Origin: Diadema setosum
Lineage: Eukaryota > Echinodermata > Echinoidea > Diadematoida > Diadematidae
Direction: 5' to 3'
Length of the DNA: 64,000 bases
Assembly (NCBI RefSeq): GCF_964275005.1
Contig: NC_092706.1
Coordinates: 27,766,781 to 27,830,780, forward strand
Shown: piece by piece, positions 22,981 through 35,303 of the stretch
Layout: each line of letters opens with the position of its first letter
How positions within the stretch are numbered: the stretch's first letter is position 1
Position numbers and translations under genes: made by a program
Notes under the pieces: model-generated
Seen by the model: the letters and a program-made list of their open reading frames with translations, nothing else
Databases searched by the model: none
What the model was told of the DNA's origin: nothing

Positions 22981-24212
22981 CAAGCAAAGACTGTGAATGT
23001 GAAACCACGTTTGTTTATTTGTTTGTTTGTTTGTTTTCAGGTTTCAAGACCGTCTAGATAGGGGGTGCTGGAGATGTACAGCAACGATAAAATAATATGC
23101 ATCACAAAATCTATTTTTTACATGCAATCAGAATAAGTGCAAGTGGTAATCTTGAATTAAGGTAACTTGCATATCACATAATATGATTTAGATGTAGACG
23201 ATGGCCGACCAATTTCCACACGGTTCTCGCAGGTAGTCTCATTGAAACTGATAACATGAACATTTTGTACGAGGTCGTCTTGTTTGTTGTTTATTGCCAT
23301 CCTATTGGTTTTATTTTTGCTGGACTATGTGAGATTATTGTGTGTCACTTTGTCTTTGATTGATACATTGTCATTAAGTGGTTAGTGTTGGAGCAATGTC
23401 AGCATGCAGTATCATCAGAAACATGATTAGATTGTTATTGCGTTGTTTCGATGCACTGCTGATTGGACCTTACAATCTAAAATTTATTGAGATGAAAAAC
23501 AAAGAATACATAAACAGAAAACAAAGTCGAATCTTTAAACAATCATAATAAAACTATGTGCAAACCTTCATTGGTTCTGTATGCAGTTTCAATGCAGTTA
23601 TTTTTTCCTCGAAGGTGTCTATCAACCTTCCCTATACTCGTCTGTAGACCTATACAGTGCCTATAACAGTATAATGTGCCTGTATATTCCTTCTCATGAA
23701 GCCCGGGTTCATATTTTAGAATAAGAGGTGGATCTATACTGCAAAATAAACAATCTCCATCATAAATCCCAATACATTCAAAGCTAAATGAAAAAAAAAA
23801 AAAAACAAACACACACATACACGGCCCCAAACTAACTAAATTCAGGACTTCCTTTCAAGTTGAATGCCTTTTATTTGGAACATGGTTGCCTATTCACAAA
23901 TTTGAATTACCGACGAGATTCCGTCGCCAGCTTAACATGAATTTGAATGCTCATTGCTGAAATGCGTGCTCCTATAGTCAATTTTGATGCTCCAATAGTG
24001 AATTCGAATGACCAGATTTTCAATTTGATTTCCGATTCAGTGCTGCCAGAGTGGAATGCGTGAAATTGAATGCTTGGAATAGAAACTTGAATAACAAAAG
24101 TGTAAAATTGACCGGGAAAACCTATACCATCAAACATGCTGGCCTTGTCAGAACTTGTGTCCATCAAATCAGTATTACAATGCTCCAGCTAACATTAATG
24201 CTAACGATGATT
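22981..24212. other. Non-coding block shared with unit 2
   Basis: This aligns with about 51240-52480. It begins with a (TTTG)n stretch at about 23008-23036. Open frames in it are short and not conserved between the units. Nothing further was recognised. Confidence 0.5.
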
Positions 24213-25416
24213 ATTCATTTTGCAGTATACATCCACCATTCATATTTGAATTAAATGTGATTTTAATATTATATAATGTTGAATTTGTATCTGTTAGTAA
24301 TAAGGATATGAAGAGTTTGTTTGCAAAAACCGATAAGTCCATATTTGCCAAATGGAGATATTTGCGATTAAAGTTCAAGAAAAATAAAGAGAATAATAAG
24401 AACATTTTTGCTTCTTTTGACCATAACTTCAAAAATGTACCTTTATATGTAGTGACTAATATATCATTCAAAAGGTATTATTTTGTACTTTATGACAGAG
24501 ACCGTACTTCAAAATCTTCAAAAATGGACTTATCGGTTTTTGCAAACAAACTCTTCATATAATGTACAAATAGATTGAAACTGGCGTTTCTATCTTTACG
24601 CTGTTTATATGTACGTTCATGATACATCTGTTTATGTGTATATCTGTGTATGGTTACGTTGATGAAGATAATGTTTAAGTAAAAGGGGTATGTTTTATTG
24701 ATTTTTTTTTTCTGGATTCGTGATAATTTCATATTTCATATATTTTATAAATGATATATTTTATAAATGATATATACAAATGTATTTCCTGTTTCTCACT
24801 GTTGTGCGTGTATGTGTACAGTTTTATTTACATGGTATGTCCAATTGCATACTACAACCATGTGATATATTTTTTTTTTTCTGAAGCGCAGTGCAATGGT
24901 AATATGATACCAATGATATATTGTGCTGAAAGGTGATTTGATATCAGTTTTGTAGAATGTCTGTTTGTTTGTTATAAGGATATGAACTGTTGTATTTTCG
25001 TTTTTTTTTTCTATATATGGTACTATACATCCGCTGATTTAATGTTGTTGGTTTTTTTTTTTATTCGTTATGCTGCATGTGGAAATTTATTCTGTTCTAG
25101 CTATACTACATGTATATTGTCTGTTTTTGAATGTCTGCATCTATATGTATGTTTATAGCAATATCACATGTGTATCCAGTTTTAATCTTGTGTAAATGAC
25201 ATGCGTAATAATAGGACTGTAAGGAATATGATATTGGTATGACTGAATAATTTAATAGGTTTTTTAAATTTTTTATTTTTTCTTTAATTGTGAATGTTCT
25301 GTAATCATACATGTACTTTTATTCTGTACGCATGACACTATTAGTCTGCGGACTTACTGTTATGCTTCTTTTGATTTGAAATAAAACCGAATTGAATTGA
25401 ATTGAATTGAATTGAA
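24213..25416 (+). mobile_element. LINE 3' end with (GAATT)n tail, unit 1 only
   Basis: Unit 2 passes directly from acgataatgatgatg to cataaacaatgac (about 52470-52510), whereas unit 1 has about 1.2 kb more here. The insert ends in aataaaaccgaattgaatt with about five GAATT repeats, a simple-repeat tail of the kind left by CR1/RTE-like LINEs. The body shows no clear ORF2 domain, so only a 3' untranslated end may be present. A family-B MITE (24309-24557) is nested inside. Confidence 0.6.
24309..24557. mobile_element. MITE family B (TGAAGAGTTTGTTTGC ends), copy 1
   Basis: A 249-bp element with about 40-bp terminal inverted repeats (TGAAGAGTTTGTTTGC, CAAAAACCGATAAGTCCA and their complements) flanked by TA at 24307-24308 and 24558-24559. 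A second copy, nearly identical, is at 29321-29566. The interior encodes nothing convincing. Confidence 0.85.
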
Positions 25417-25810
25417 ATAGCATAAACAATGACAACGACGATACTAAAGCGTTTCCTAGGTGATTGTCGAATTCTGATAGCTTTTGCAAGACAGAAATGT
25501 TCCCCAACACAACTAATTACAATGTAGTAGGAAATATATTCATTTTTTATCGCTCTATTGGGGACACATGAATACGTGTTTTTATGTAATTATGGGCAAA
25601 TTTCAGAACAAACTATGCACATTCTTTGTAGAAGCTATGTCGACCTGACTCATGTAAACCACGCAAAAGAAAATAAAGATGTATTTTAAATGTGATCTGG
25701 GTAATTCTGTTTATAATGTCAACAATTCCGATTCATGTAAATATGTGATGCTTGATGCAAGCCCTTATAATTTGGTGTACATGTTCAGTGTCTATCTCTC
25801 TTGATTTTAA

Positions 25811-25895
25811 CCCCTTGAGGACGGGCGGATTTTGCTTCAACATGCATTAATAGCATTAATAGTCACGAGTATACTCGGGACTCGTCCACAATGGG
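25811..25895. mobile_element. 85-bp TTAA-flanked MITE (piggyBac-like), unit 1 only
   Basis: CCCCTTGAGGACGGGC at one end and the complement of CCCATTGTGGACGAGT at the other form imperfect inverted repeats (12 of 16 matching). TTAA lies at both junctions (25807-25810 and 25896-25899). The matching place in unit 2 (about 52925-52940) lacks it. A TTAA target and CCC termini are the signature of piggyBac elements. Confidence 0.65.
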
Positions 25896-26919
25896 TTAAT
25901 ACTGAAAAAATAGAAGAAAGGGAAATTAGAAATAACTAGGTAAATTAGCCTTTTCAATCAATTTCACAAGTATCGAAGCCAATACCTAGCCAATGCATAC
26001 AAAGCAAGTGTAGCGAAAGTCAGACGCATGATGATGATCAGCAATTGTTTTGAGCTAAAGATGGTTCAGACTTTAAAGTGGTGGTATCTCCTAAGCTGTG
26101 ATTTACACGTGTCTATTCTTTGAATTGTATTTGGCCGTCCTTGCACTCGATTGTGTGTGTGTTTGTGTTTGGATGAGAAATGTGGGGAAAGTCACTGATG
26201 AAATGGGAATAGATCCCAAATGTTGGATGGATTGAATACAGCAATATTAATAGAACACATCTGCGAAGTTAGAGGAAAATTGGGCAATATAGCAATATGT
26301 TTCTACATGTTTTGAGCAGTTGATAGGAAGACCTCTGCACTTTCTGACGTCACATATTTACAAGGAATTATAACAATGTAAGGAAGATCTCCACAAAATG
26401 AGAGTAAATAATCTTTTGATCTCTTACTATGTTAAAGATATGCTTGCTATTTGTTTTTACCCCTGCTTTGTGAAGAAGGGAATTCAGTGCTTTTCATAAT
26501 GCTAAGGAAGTGAAAATATGAATTTTAATACGTACATCATTTTCTTCATGTCATTGTAAATACGTGAGATGACAAAGTGTTACAGTCTTCTCATCCAGAA
26601 ATGGCGGCACCAAAACTTTGTTGTTGTTTTGTTTTTATGTACTATCTTACAGTGTTAAGTCATACTATCCAATTCATAAGAGAATGTTATGTAGCATAAG
26701 TTTTTCCTTACCCCCATTACGGACTTTGTCATTATTATGACATAACAGATACATCTAAAGAATTCCTACTGATTTAAAATAAACATACAAACAAACAAAC
26801 AAACAAACAAAAACCTAAAACAAGACAAGATTTACGTAATCTTTAACCGTATTGATGCTTTGTAACGAATGCATTCGATGTATTAACAGTAAAGCGGTAT
26901 TAAAGGTTGATGAGACAAG

Positions 26920-27053
26920 CAGTGGCGAATCGGGGGGTGCATCGGGCGCCCACCTCTTTATTTTTGCTAAAAACACAAGAAATGAAAAGAAAAAACGGAG
27001 GCATGCAGCCTCCCTAATTTTGTAAAGATGCTTCCCCTTTACGGAATTCCTGG
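26920..27053. mobile_element. Short MITE, CAGTGGCGAATC type, copy 2
   Basis: It starts CAGTGGCGAATCGGGG and has the same A-rich middle and ACGGAATTCCTGG end as the copies at 8893, 32407 and 54977. The right terminus is shortened relative to its unit 2 counterpart (54977-55131). Confidence 0.6.
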
Positions 27054-27471
27054 TATGACAGCCGTTGTGATTGGCTAGATCGCATCACGTGATCGTGTGG
27101 TAATTTCGGTAGTCTATAGGGCATGGCCGTGCCCTGTACGGAATAGGGCACACTATCAGTAGCAGCTTTCGCGGGGGCTAGACCCATGGAATGTACTTTT
27201 AGGTCGAAAGGTCTATTTACTATAACAATAACTGCATGATCTATTGATATCACAAGTCCATGGCAGTTTGCGTGTTAAGGAAATTTACAATCGATTATAT
27301 CTTTTGATAAAACGGGGCCCTGGACTGGTGAATTCAAAATACCAAGAATTATCCCTAGTGTGAATTCCTATTTCACCCCTTCCTGTTGAAACTTGATGAG
27401 ACCATTGAGGTGGGAGCTTCCACGTCCTCCCTCAGGAAACACAAAACTCCTGGGATAATAAAGTATTGTCA

Positions 27472-27942
27472 TTTTTACTTACTACTGCCAAAATGATAAC
27501 GGCTCATCTACTTACAACATGTGGCTTATCCGACCCCCAGACCTGCATGAGAGAAGAATTTGCAATATCCCTGCATATTTGTATTTTGTGTATTTTTTTT
27601 CTCTATGTTTCTGTGATTTGTCGTAACCGTGCTCCTCATATCAATCTGTTGCTCGAATTTAATTGGGACCTACGCTTCACAAGCTTGCTTTTATTAAAGT
27701 AGGTTCCTTCATATTTCTTTAGCATTAATTCTCCTATTCCAACTTTCATAGATCAACCACTATGTTTTATACGTTTGCAATATTCTATGTATGTCTCCTA
27801 GCTGGATATCATGTGTAGGCCCTATCTCATTTTATAATTATGCCTCGTAGCTGGATATCATGTATTATTTAATTTTGTTACATTAGATGTATTTTTTTTT
27901 ATTGAGAAATATGAAAATAAAATTGAAATTGAAATTGAAATA
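27472..27942 (+). mobile_element. LINE 3' end with (GAAATT)n tail, unit 1 only
   Basis: This segment is absent from unit 2 (about 55590-55625). It ends aaaataaaattgaaattgaaattgaa, a hexanucleotide tail preceded by a poly-T/A-rich 3' end. An internal near-repeat of tagctggatatcatgt occurs at about 27800 and 27850. There is no ORF2 domain; only the 3' end was inserted. Confidence 0.5.
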
Positions 27943-29275
27943 GTACATGATAGAGCATGCACTAATTAAACCATCTGAATACTCCCTTCCAGCGCCCACT
28001 TAAACCACAAATATACCGCTCATGCGCTCGTGATGATGTAGCTACAGCTTTTGCCTCCTGCGCCGGTACGACGCTTTAATCTTATTGCAATAACTATAAA
28101 AAAAAAGAGTGATAAGCATTGAACGTACGAGAATTGGTAACAGGCACAGTCGAAAGTTTGGCACGTGTAATGTCCATTTGCCTACGAAACAAAAACCCAA
28201 CTGTAGTGCTTCAAAATAGTTCTAAAATGTGAGTTAGGAATAGAATCATCTAATGTGAAAATGTTCATCAGTGTAATCAATGTTAAGTATTGCTGAATAT
28301 ACAAAACGTGAGCTACTGTTATTATAACATATTTTTTTTTATAGAATATACGGTCTGCAGTTATGGTTTATTGAGGAAAATAGTGACATTTCCTTATATT
28401 TTAGGTTTTATCGCAAAATTTTTATTTGGTAAGATGCTTTGCGATACAACTCACCTACACATAATAATGCATCAAATGCGATAACTTGAACATAAGATCG
28501 CTGCTCCTATTGGTAAACAGTACCTTTAATAATTTCTTGGTTTTGCTTTTACAGAGATCATAGCCACATTGTAATTTAATAGGCACATCTCTTCGCTTCA
28601 TAACCAGGAAGTCGGGCAGTGCGAACTTTTGAAGAGACCTTTATCTCTCAAATTTTTCAACCGACCGGTGTATCACCATAATTAACCTGATTATAAATAT
28701 CCCTGAAATGCCAGTTATTAAAGGTGGTTTTTTTTTTGTTTTTTTTTTTGTAATTGGAGAGCGAAAGTGGAACGATTTGACACGTATATGCACTTGAAAG
28801 ACATCACCAACAGTGAGGAAATCCTGTTTATGTCTTAATGAGAGTATTGATAGAATCTTCATGATCATGTTGATATCAGCGTTAGCCTACAGAATGTACC
28901 TGCTGTGCTGGGCCCATCTATAATCACCGCAGCTTATCAAAGCTTATCACACGTTTTCCTCTAAATAGTATGCAGGCCAATCCATTAGAACGGATTGAAA
29001 AATTTTCTGATTTAACCTTCTTTTATCATTGTCGTTGATAGTGTATTGATATTTTCTTGCAAACAGGCAGTGTAGCGTATCTTCGGGAAATCTACCTTGA
29101 CGAATGTAAGTACCAAAAATCTATAGGGATAGGCACATAGATTCGACGCCTGGCGATGCTTCAACGCATAACGGTCTAAAGCAAAGGAGATGGTGTGTTA
29201 ACAGTCAGACTGCTAATGTGCTTATAGTGTATGTTGCAAGCCCGATGGAGTGCTTCTAACCTTGTTTCTTTACAC

Positions 29276-29280
<5 letters not shown>
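27943..29280. other. Non-coding block shared with unit 2
   Basis: This aligns with about 55626-57117. The unit 2 copy differs by a (TA)n(GA)n tract (55967-56046) and an insert of about 180 bp (56512-56690). No gene was recognised. Confidence 0.5.
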
Positions 29281-29324
<44 letters not shown>

Positions 29325-29562
29325 GAGTTTGTTCGCAAAAACCGATAAGTCCATATTTGCCAAATGGAGATATTTGCGATTAAAGGTCAAGAAAAATAAA
29401 GAGAATTATAACATTTTTACTTCTTTTGACCATAACTTCAAAAATGTACCTTTATATGTAGTGACCAATATATCATTTAAAAGGTATTATTTTGTACTTT
29501 ATGACAGAGACCGTACTTCAAAATCTTCAAAAATGGACTTATCGGGTTTTGCAAACAAACTC

Positions 29563-29610
<48 letters not shown>
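29281..29610. repeat. (TA)n tract split by MITE family B, copy 2
   Basis: A (TA)n tract ends at 29320. A 246-bp MITE with TGAAGAGTTTGTTCGC ends occupies 29321-29566, and (TA)n resumes to about 29608. The MITE matches 24309-24557 almost base for base. The (TA)n tract is also the right boundary of the segmental duplication (57118-57160 in unit 2). Confidence 0.85.
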
Positions 29611-29614
<4 letters not shown>

Positions 29615-29639
29615 TACATATATGTATATACGTGAATGT

Positions 29640-30321
29640 ATTATGTTCCGAACTAAAATTTCAGTTGTTGTGTCGTTTTACGGTTACTCAAAAAAGGTGA
29701 AACGGATCAATCTAGTCAATATTGACTTTTTTCATATTTGTTGAAAGAGCTATCCTTCATCTATATCATTCCAAAGTTTGAGGTCATGGGAAGGTGTGTT
29801 TTCAGCATTTTTTTTTTACAACCCCCTTTCCGTAGAGTAGTGGGATCAGGTACCGGGTATGTCTTTAAAAGGTCCCTTTTTATTTCTTGAAAATCTTTTG
29901 CACACTCTTCATTTTCAACTCGAATAAATTTTGCAACGATGACGCTACTGTTTTCAAAGTTGGCACAAATCATGGATAGAATGTGTTGATAAAGAATGCT
30001 CAATTTCAACTTAATCTATAATCCCTCCATTATCGTTGCTCTGGTGGTTACCACCCTATTTTAGGTCCCATTCATTGCACAGCTAGCGTGCCTTGGTAAA
30101 GATTTATTGCTTGAATAGACCCTGGGCTTCAGAGCCTCTTTTTCTCAGTTTGCACTTTTCCAGAGTGTGTGCTTTCTTACCAATATTTAGAGAGGTTGGG
30201 AGAGTCCATTCAAATTGAGTTATACATCATTTTAAAGCTTGGAATCTGCTCTGTCAAGATCTGCCCTTAATCAAAAATCCATATCTGGCCACTTTTTGAT
30301 GGTTTGTGATGCAGGGTCACA
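29640..30321. mobile_element. TA-flanked MITE, family A, copy 3 (left end eroded)
   Basis: The right end ggtttgtgatgcagggtcaca is followed by TA (30322-30323). The body aligns with copy 4 (34614-35303), for example ttagagaggttgggagagtcc against agataggttaggagagtcc. The left terminus is diverged, so the start is approximate. It lies in the spacer between the two duplicated units. Confidence 0.6.
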
Positions 30322-30679
30322 TACATTATACAGTAATATTTATATTGTGACAAACGATGGGAAGGGATGATAAAGGATACCAGCTGTAATAGTTGAAACG
30401 TTCGACACTTGGTCTTCTTTGGCTTAATTGTCTATACACAAACATGGGGTGTCATGAAGAAGGTAACACGATATTTGAACATGCGACAATTGCTCCGTTC
30501 TTATTTTCTCGAACGACTTAGGGTTAGGATTGTGATAGGGTTTTAGGTTTAGTTTGATGTGAGAATTATGATTAGGGTTATAGAGTCATGTTTGTCAGTA
30601 GAATTTACGTGCGGCTTAGCGTGCAGATATTTGTTATTGGGAGCAAATGTCGCAAGAGTAAATGTCTTGAAATAACCAG
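30322..30679. other. Spacer between the duplicated units
   Basis: About 360 bp with no match elsewhere in the window. It includes a few AGGGTTAGG-like words (30519-30580), too irregular to call telomeric. Nothing else was seen. Confidence 0.5.
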
Positions 30680-30680
30680 A

Positions 30681-32406
30681 AATCGTGTGCCTGCATAGGT
30701 AAGAAATATTGAAAGTAACATGAAATCATAAGCTGTGAAAATAAGATAAAAATTAATGGACATTGTGGTATCGTGATTTAAACGTGATCCCAACATGATA
30801 GTTTACTAGGAGATAACTCGCGATTGGCAATTGAATCAGGAAATGAATAATAAGCTTTAAATCTAAAAGCTAGAGGAGAGAGTTGTTATGACAAACCATA
30901 AGAGCATTAAGTGTACATGATGATTATCCCATGCCAACTATAAAAAAAAAAAAAATGACATATTTTGAAAATGCAAGACATGTCCTGACATCAAAAAGCC
31001 CAACAGAACTTACTTCTGGAGATGCGGGATTTAGTAGTAATTTTCTTCATTTTTTCAAGGGCTGTTTTCAACTATTTCTGTATTAACTTAATCCAGGCAC
31101 AAATATCTGGAGCTACTCTTTTAGCTCCAGTTGCATATTTGACTGTCCGCATGCATATGAATAAAAATGATTGGAATAATTGAAGAAACTGTCTTGTAAC
31201 TTATTAGTTACTTAGTTAGTTACTATTCTTGTAACTTATTAGTTACTTAGTAACCAAAGAAGCAGTTTCATAGCAAAAATAAATTTCCTCCTATTCAAAA
31301 TATTGATTACAAAATAAGCGAAATGACGTTGTGTAGATTACATAGATGATACATTTTTTTTTAAATTTGCTTTCACTGTTTTAAATGAAATTTTCGTCAT
31401 GATCTGAATCGTTGCGTATCTTAGTTGACAGACATAGTTAAATTACGTATACATATTAAATAATCATGGTAGAACCAAGTATCAAGATATCTCGAAACCT
31501 GCTCGAAGCTTATTCTCTTCCATGTTATCACTTGCACATAAATTTGCATTCAAATATTCACTTCTTGACTTTTTGACTACCTATGTACTTGATCTCCACT
31601 TGACTATGAACAACACACTAATACGGCGTTGTGCCTTATAACTGCAGTAATTATGGAAACATTGCTAATGCTGGGCCGTACGCTGGCGACTCTTTCTTTG
31701 AATATTTACGTGTACGTGTAATTTGGATGTTGATAGATATTGTGTGATGATAATGTCTTAACCACTTTTCTGCTTGTGGAGCTTGCCATTGTGGTTTGAA
31801 ATCAATGTATATACATGTATAACATTTTTGAGACTATATGAGTGTAGATTATAAAAATGTGATGTCTTGCAGCCATTTTGTTTACATCAATCTTAAGTGT
31901 ACGACCCTGGCACTGTGAGTTACAGTCGGTAGAGTCGATATCAAAGCGAACAAGACGCTTGCGCCAAATGCCTCTCAACACGTGACCTACCGCTTAATTA
32001 TAATACATAAGAGACAATTTCCTCCTGATTTATGCATGGATGCAAGAATATTTAGATTTTCGCAAATGTACGCAATAAACTGACCAAGGAAATCTCAGGG
32101 ATTTCCACTTTCCGTCCTGGAATAGTCCATTATTCATTTAGGGGATTTCGCAAATCTCAGGATCAAAATACATTCATAGTCAAGTACATTATAAAGAATT
32201 TAAACTCCAACTTTCCCCACATCTCTAACTTAAAATTATTATTATCAGTATTATTTTCAAGAGATCCCCAAACAAATATAATGACGAATGGAAAACGTCA
32301 CACAACGCATCCTTCCATCAGTTCGTATGTATAAGACATGGACATCAAGGCTCATAGTCGCTTGGATGGTTTTCACCAGCCAAAATTTGGTCGGTACATT
32401 CATCGG
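30681..32406. other. Non-coding start of unit 2
   Basis: This aligns with 4294-4868 and with one copy of the unit 1 triplicated block (31509-32400). A short tandem duplication around cttgtaacttattagttac lies at 31193-31253. There is no coding potential. Confidence 0.5.
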
Positions 32407-32566
32407 CAGTGTCGCGATCCAGAGGGGGTGCACCGGGAGCGAGCACCTCTTTTTTTTTTTCTTCAAAGAAAAGAAGTGAAAAGAAAAAAATGGGGGCGTA
32501 CCCCCCCCCTCCCCCTTTAATTTTATGAATGCGCTTTTGCTTTACGGAATTCCTGGATCCGCCCCC
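32407..32566. mobile_element. Short MITE, CAGTGTCGCGATCC type, copy 3
   Basis: The orthologous counterpart of 8893-9052. It begins CAGTGTCGCGATCC and ends CTGGATCCGCCCCCG, making the inverted termini clearer than in unit 1. Confidence 0.6.
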
Positions 32567-34109
32567 GATTGGGAGGCCCTCGGCCTTGGTTCAATGCATT
32601 GATGATTCCATGATACATTATTTCCATCCTTCAGGGTAAATATATTCCATAATGCAGAGTAACATTTACGCATTCATACTGTCACAAGTCATTGTCGGTA
32701 CACACATGAGCAAAATACAAAATACACATAATCCACGAACGGATATGTAACCGCAAACTAATGGACACTTTGCAATGGTAACAAAGAATCAATTCTGATA
32801 AAGCGATGGAAAAGAGTGATCTATTCGATATCAGAACTTGTAAACCATGGATCACTCAGAAAAAAATAAGGAGCAAGAAACAAAAAACTACATTTCGGAG
32901 TCCTCTTTCACATCTTGCTGCATGTCCATCTAATGGCGCAGAGGGCGCCGTTGAATTCAATGACTCTCTGCAACTTTGACTTATTATCCAGCGAGAAGAC
33001 ACGGAACGATGGTTCACCGATAGGTGGCAGCACATCTGAAAAAAAAAAAAAAAAAAAAAAAACTTTGATGAACAACGAAACCGTTAGGACGCGACGCGAG
33101 GTTCCCGTTCTGTGGCAACACGTCGAGGCTTGTTGTCATTATCGATTGAAGGCGATTTCTTACGTAACTTGGGCGACCAGGAAGTATGCGAATCGATTTC
33201 GGAAGAGATTTGCCTGAAGAAACCGTGGTCATCGACTTCCGTGGAGGATGATGATGATGAGGATGAGGAAATCGAAGATGTTTTCGAGAGATTCAAATGT
33301 GCACAAAAATCACAGTGAATCACCATTATATGTAACTGATAATACATATTTAGAATTATTATTGATATTTTGTGTGAGAGGAATGGTGTTAGTGTCGCTA
33401 CGTAAAGCATAATTACTATGTTTATATAAACCATGTTGCTTGTTTCAAAATATTTCTCTTCACAAGCTGACAGCCCTGCTCAAATCATATCCGATATAGC
33501 AGCAATAACGATTCAACGTGCAAGTGAAGACGCAAAGATGAAAACTTCACTACGTTTATGACAGATATGATAAAGCAAGAACAATACACTTTTTCTGCAT
33601 ATCAACCACCCTGGTAAAATTCATGCTCTCGCATTAGCTCAACACGAGGAGATACTCCTTCGAAAGCAACGACAATGAAGCGTCGTATAAGACGTACAAA
33701 GCTGGTCTGTCCTGTGCGTTGGAAGTACCGCATCAGGCGTCACATTAACACAAACAAAAACAAAATATCATACAAAGACAAAAATGAATTATACACAAAC
33801 ATTGTACAAAATCATTCAGCTTACATTATTTTGACCAAAGGAACGAAATCCGATTTTTTTAACACACATACATTTTAGCAAAATGCCCACAAAACGGGGA
33901 CATGATAGTTTGCTCAAGGCAATTGGGCACATTTCATTGTTTGTTTCTCTCTAGAGATAAAAAAAAAAAAAAAAATCAATATGAATACACTGTATACATT
34001 TCCCTTTTTGTACCTTTTCCGAAAACCGCCTAATTAAAAACTAAACACAAAAATAAAAAGTCAGAATCTAAATTTAATCTGAAATACTATTTACCAACAC
34101 ACAGAACAC

Positions 34110-34153
<44 letters not shown>

Positions 34154-34583
34154 ACAACTGCAAACCAGTGATACTAAAATGCACACATAGTGCAAAACCT
34201 ATAAACGAATCCCACAAGATTGTAGAAGCTTCTAGTGAGATAGAGACTAAATTTCTTGGTTTCATCAACATTTTTGGTGGCGCAATCGTCCGATGAGAAG
34301 ACTGCAACTTTTTGTGACGTATAACGTATGGAAAACAGTGTAAAGATAAATATGAAAAATATAAAGTGTCATAGAAAGATCAACATCTTGTCGCTCTTCT
34401 AACATGATAAAAGCGCACTTGACATAATACCTCTTTCAGAAAAGACGGGTAATAGCATCACTTTAATGTATATCAGGAATGTGTGTTTTTTCACAAAGAT
34501 AACTTTTTGTGAAATTCTCTATCCTGATTGTACACACACACACACACACACACTCTCTCTCTCTCTCTTTCTTGATATACATG

Positions 34584-34613
<30 letters not shown>
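32567..34613. other. Non-coding flank shared with unit 1
   Basis: This aligns with 9053-11080. It includes the counterpart of the acidic ORF (33112-33318 plus; 33084-33434 minus), a poly-A run (33041-33061), a (CA)n tract at 34110-34157, and (CA)n(CT)n(TA)n tracts at 34532-34606. No supported gene. Confidence 0.5.
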
Positions 34614-34616
<3 letters not shown>

Positions 34617-35303
34617 GACCGGCCTCACAAAACGAAAAGTCGCACGCAGTTATTTTGTGTGAGGACTGAAAATAGGTGAAAAGGATCAACCTATTCAAAC
34701 CAATCTTGAGTTTTCCATATTTTCTGAAAGAGCAAATCTTCTTCTACATTGTTAAAGTTTGGGATCATAAAACAAACATGAACTTGTGTTTTCAGCATTT
34801 TTTTCTCGAACACTTTTTGGTGGAATAATGTGATAAGGTATTTCTCATAGAGCCCTCTTTTCATTTCTTAAAAACCCGATCCATCCTCTTCACTTTCAAC
34901 AGTACTCCAATAACTTTGGAAAGAGTGGTGCTACTGCACTGAAAGTTGTCGTTATTCATCTACAGAATGTGTTAATGAAGCTTGCTCAATTTCAGCTTAA
35001 TCTGATAATCCCTTCATTGTTGTTGCTCCGATGGTCAACATCCTGGTTTTTTTTTTGTTCCATTCATCGCACAGCTAGCATGGTTTAAAAGATTAAGCGT
35101 TTGAATTGACCCTGTACTTCAGAGCCTGTTTTCTCATTTCACACTTTCCAGAGTGTGTCCTTTCTTTCCAACATTTAGATAGGTTAGGAGAGTCCATTTG
35201 AGTTGATTTATACCTCAGCTTAGAGTCTGATCTTTCAAAATCTGCTCTTAACTAAAAATCCATGTCTGGCGACTTTTTGTTGGTTTTGTGATACAGGGTC
35301 ACA
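34614..35303. mobile_element. TA-flanked MITE, family A, copy 4, unit 2 only
   Basis: A 690-bp element from TGTGACCGGCC to CAGGGTCACA with TA at both edges (34612-34613 and 35304-35305). The unit 1 counterpart site (about 11080-11205) does not contain it. Length and interior match copies 1 and 3. Confidence 0.7.

Larger units (their letters stand above)
25417..27471. other. Non-coding block shared with unit 2
   Basis: This aligns with about 52500-55610 apart from the insertions listed. It contains a block at 27060-27240 (CCAAT-like gattggct, an E-box CACGTG, then a gggcatggccgtgccc hairpin) that is well kept in unit 2 at 55140-55320, and an (AAAC)n stretch at about 26790-26810. No reading frame is conserved. 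Confidence 0.45.
4294..29320. repeat. Segmental duplication, unit 1 (about 25 kb, contains the intact TLR)
   Basis: Colinear similarity to 30680-57160 begins near aatcgtgtgcctg (4295) and runs, broken only by insertions and deletions, to a (TA)n tract at 29281-29320. Anchors for unit 1 / unit 2 are: 4869/31509 local block; 9300/32815 acidic ORF region; 10580/34110 (CA)n; 11300/35395; 13190/38995; 16897/39929 TLR start; 20111/43192 poly-A signal; 20730/43790 LINE; 23010/51260; 26920/54977; 27060/55140; 28900/56730. Orientation is direct. Unit 1-specific insertions are listed as separate entries. Confidence 0.85.

Noticed and set aside
30519-30580. AGGGTTAGG words suggesting interstitial telomere repeat
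   Set aside because: Only a few irregular words over 60 bp; no tandem TTAGGG.
33675-33878. Basic 67-codon frame MKRRIRRTKL in unit 2
   Set aside because: The unit 1 counterpart (about 10148-10270) has an early stop, there is no recognised domain, and the surroundings are non-coding.
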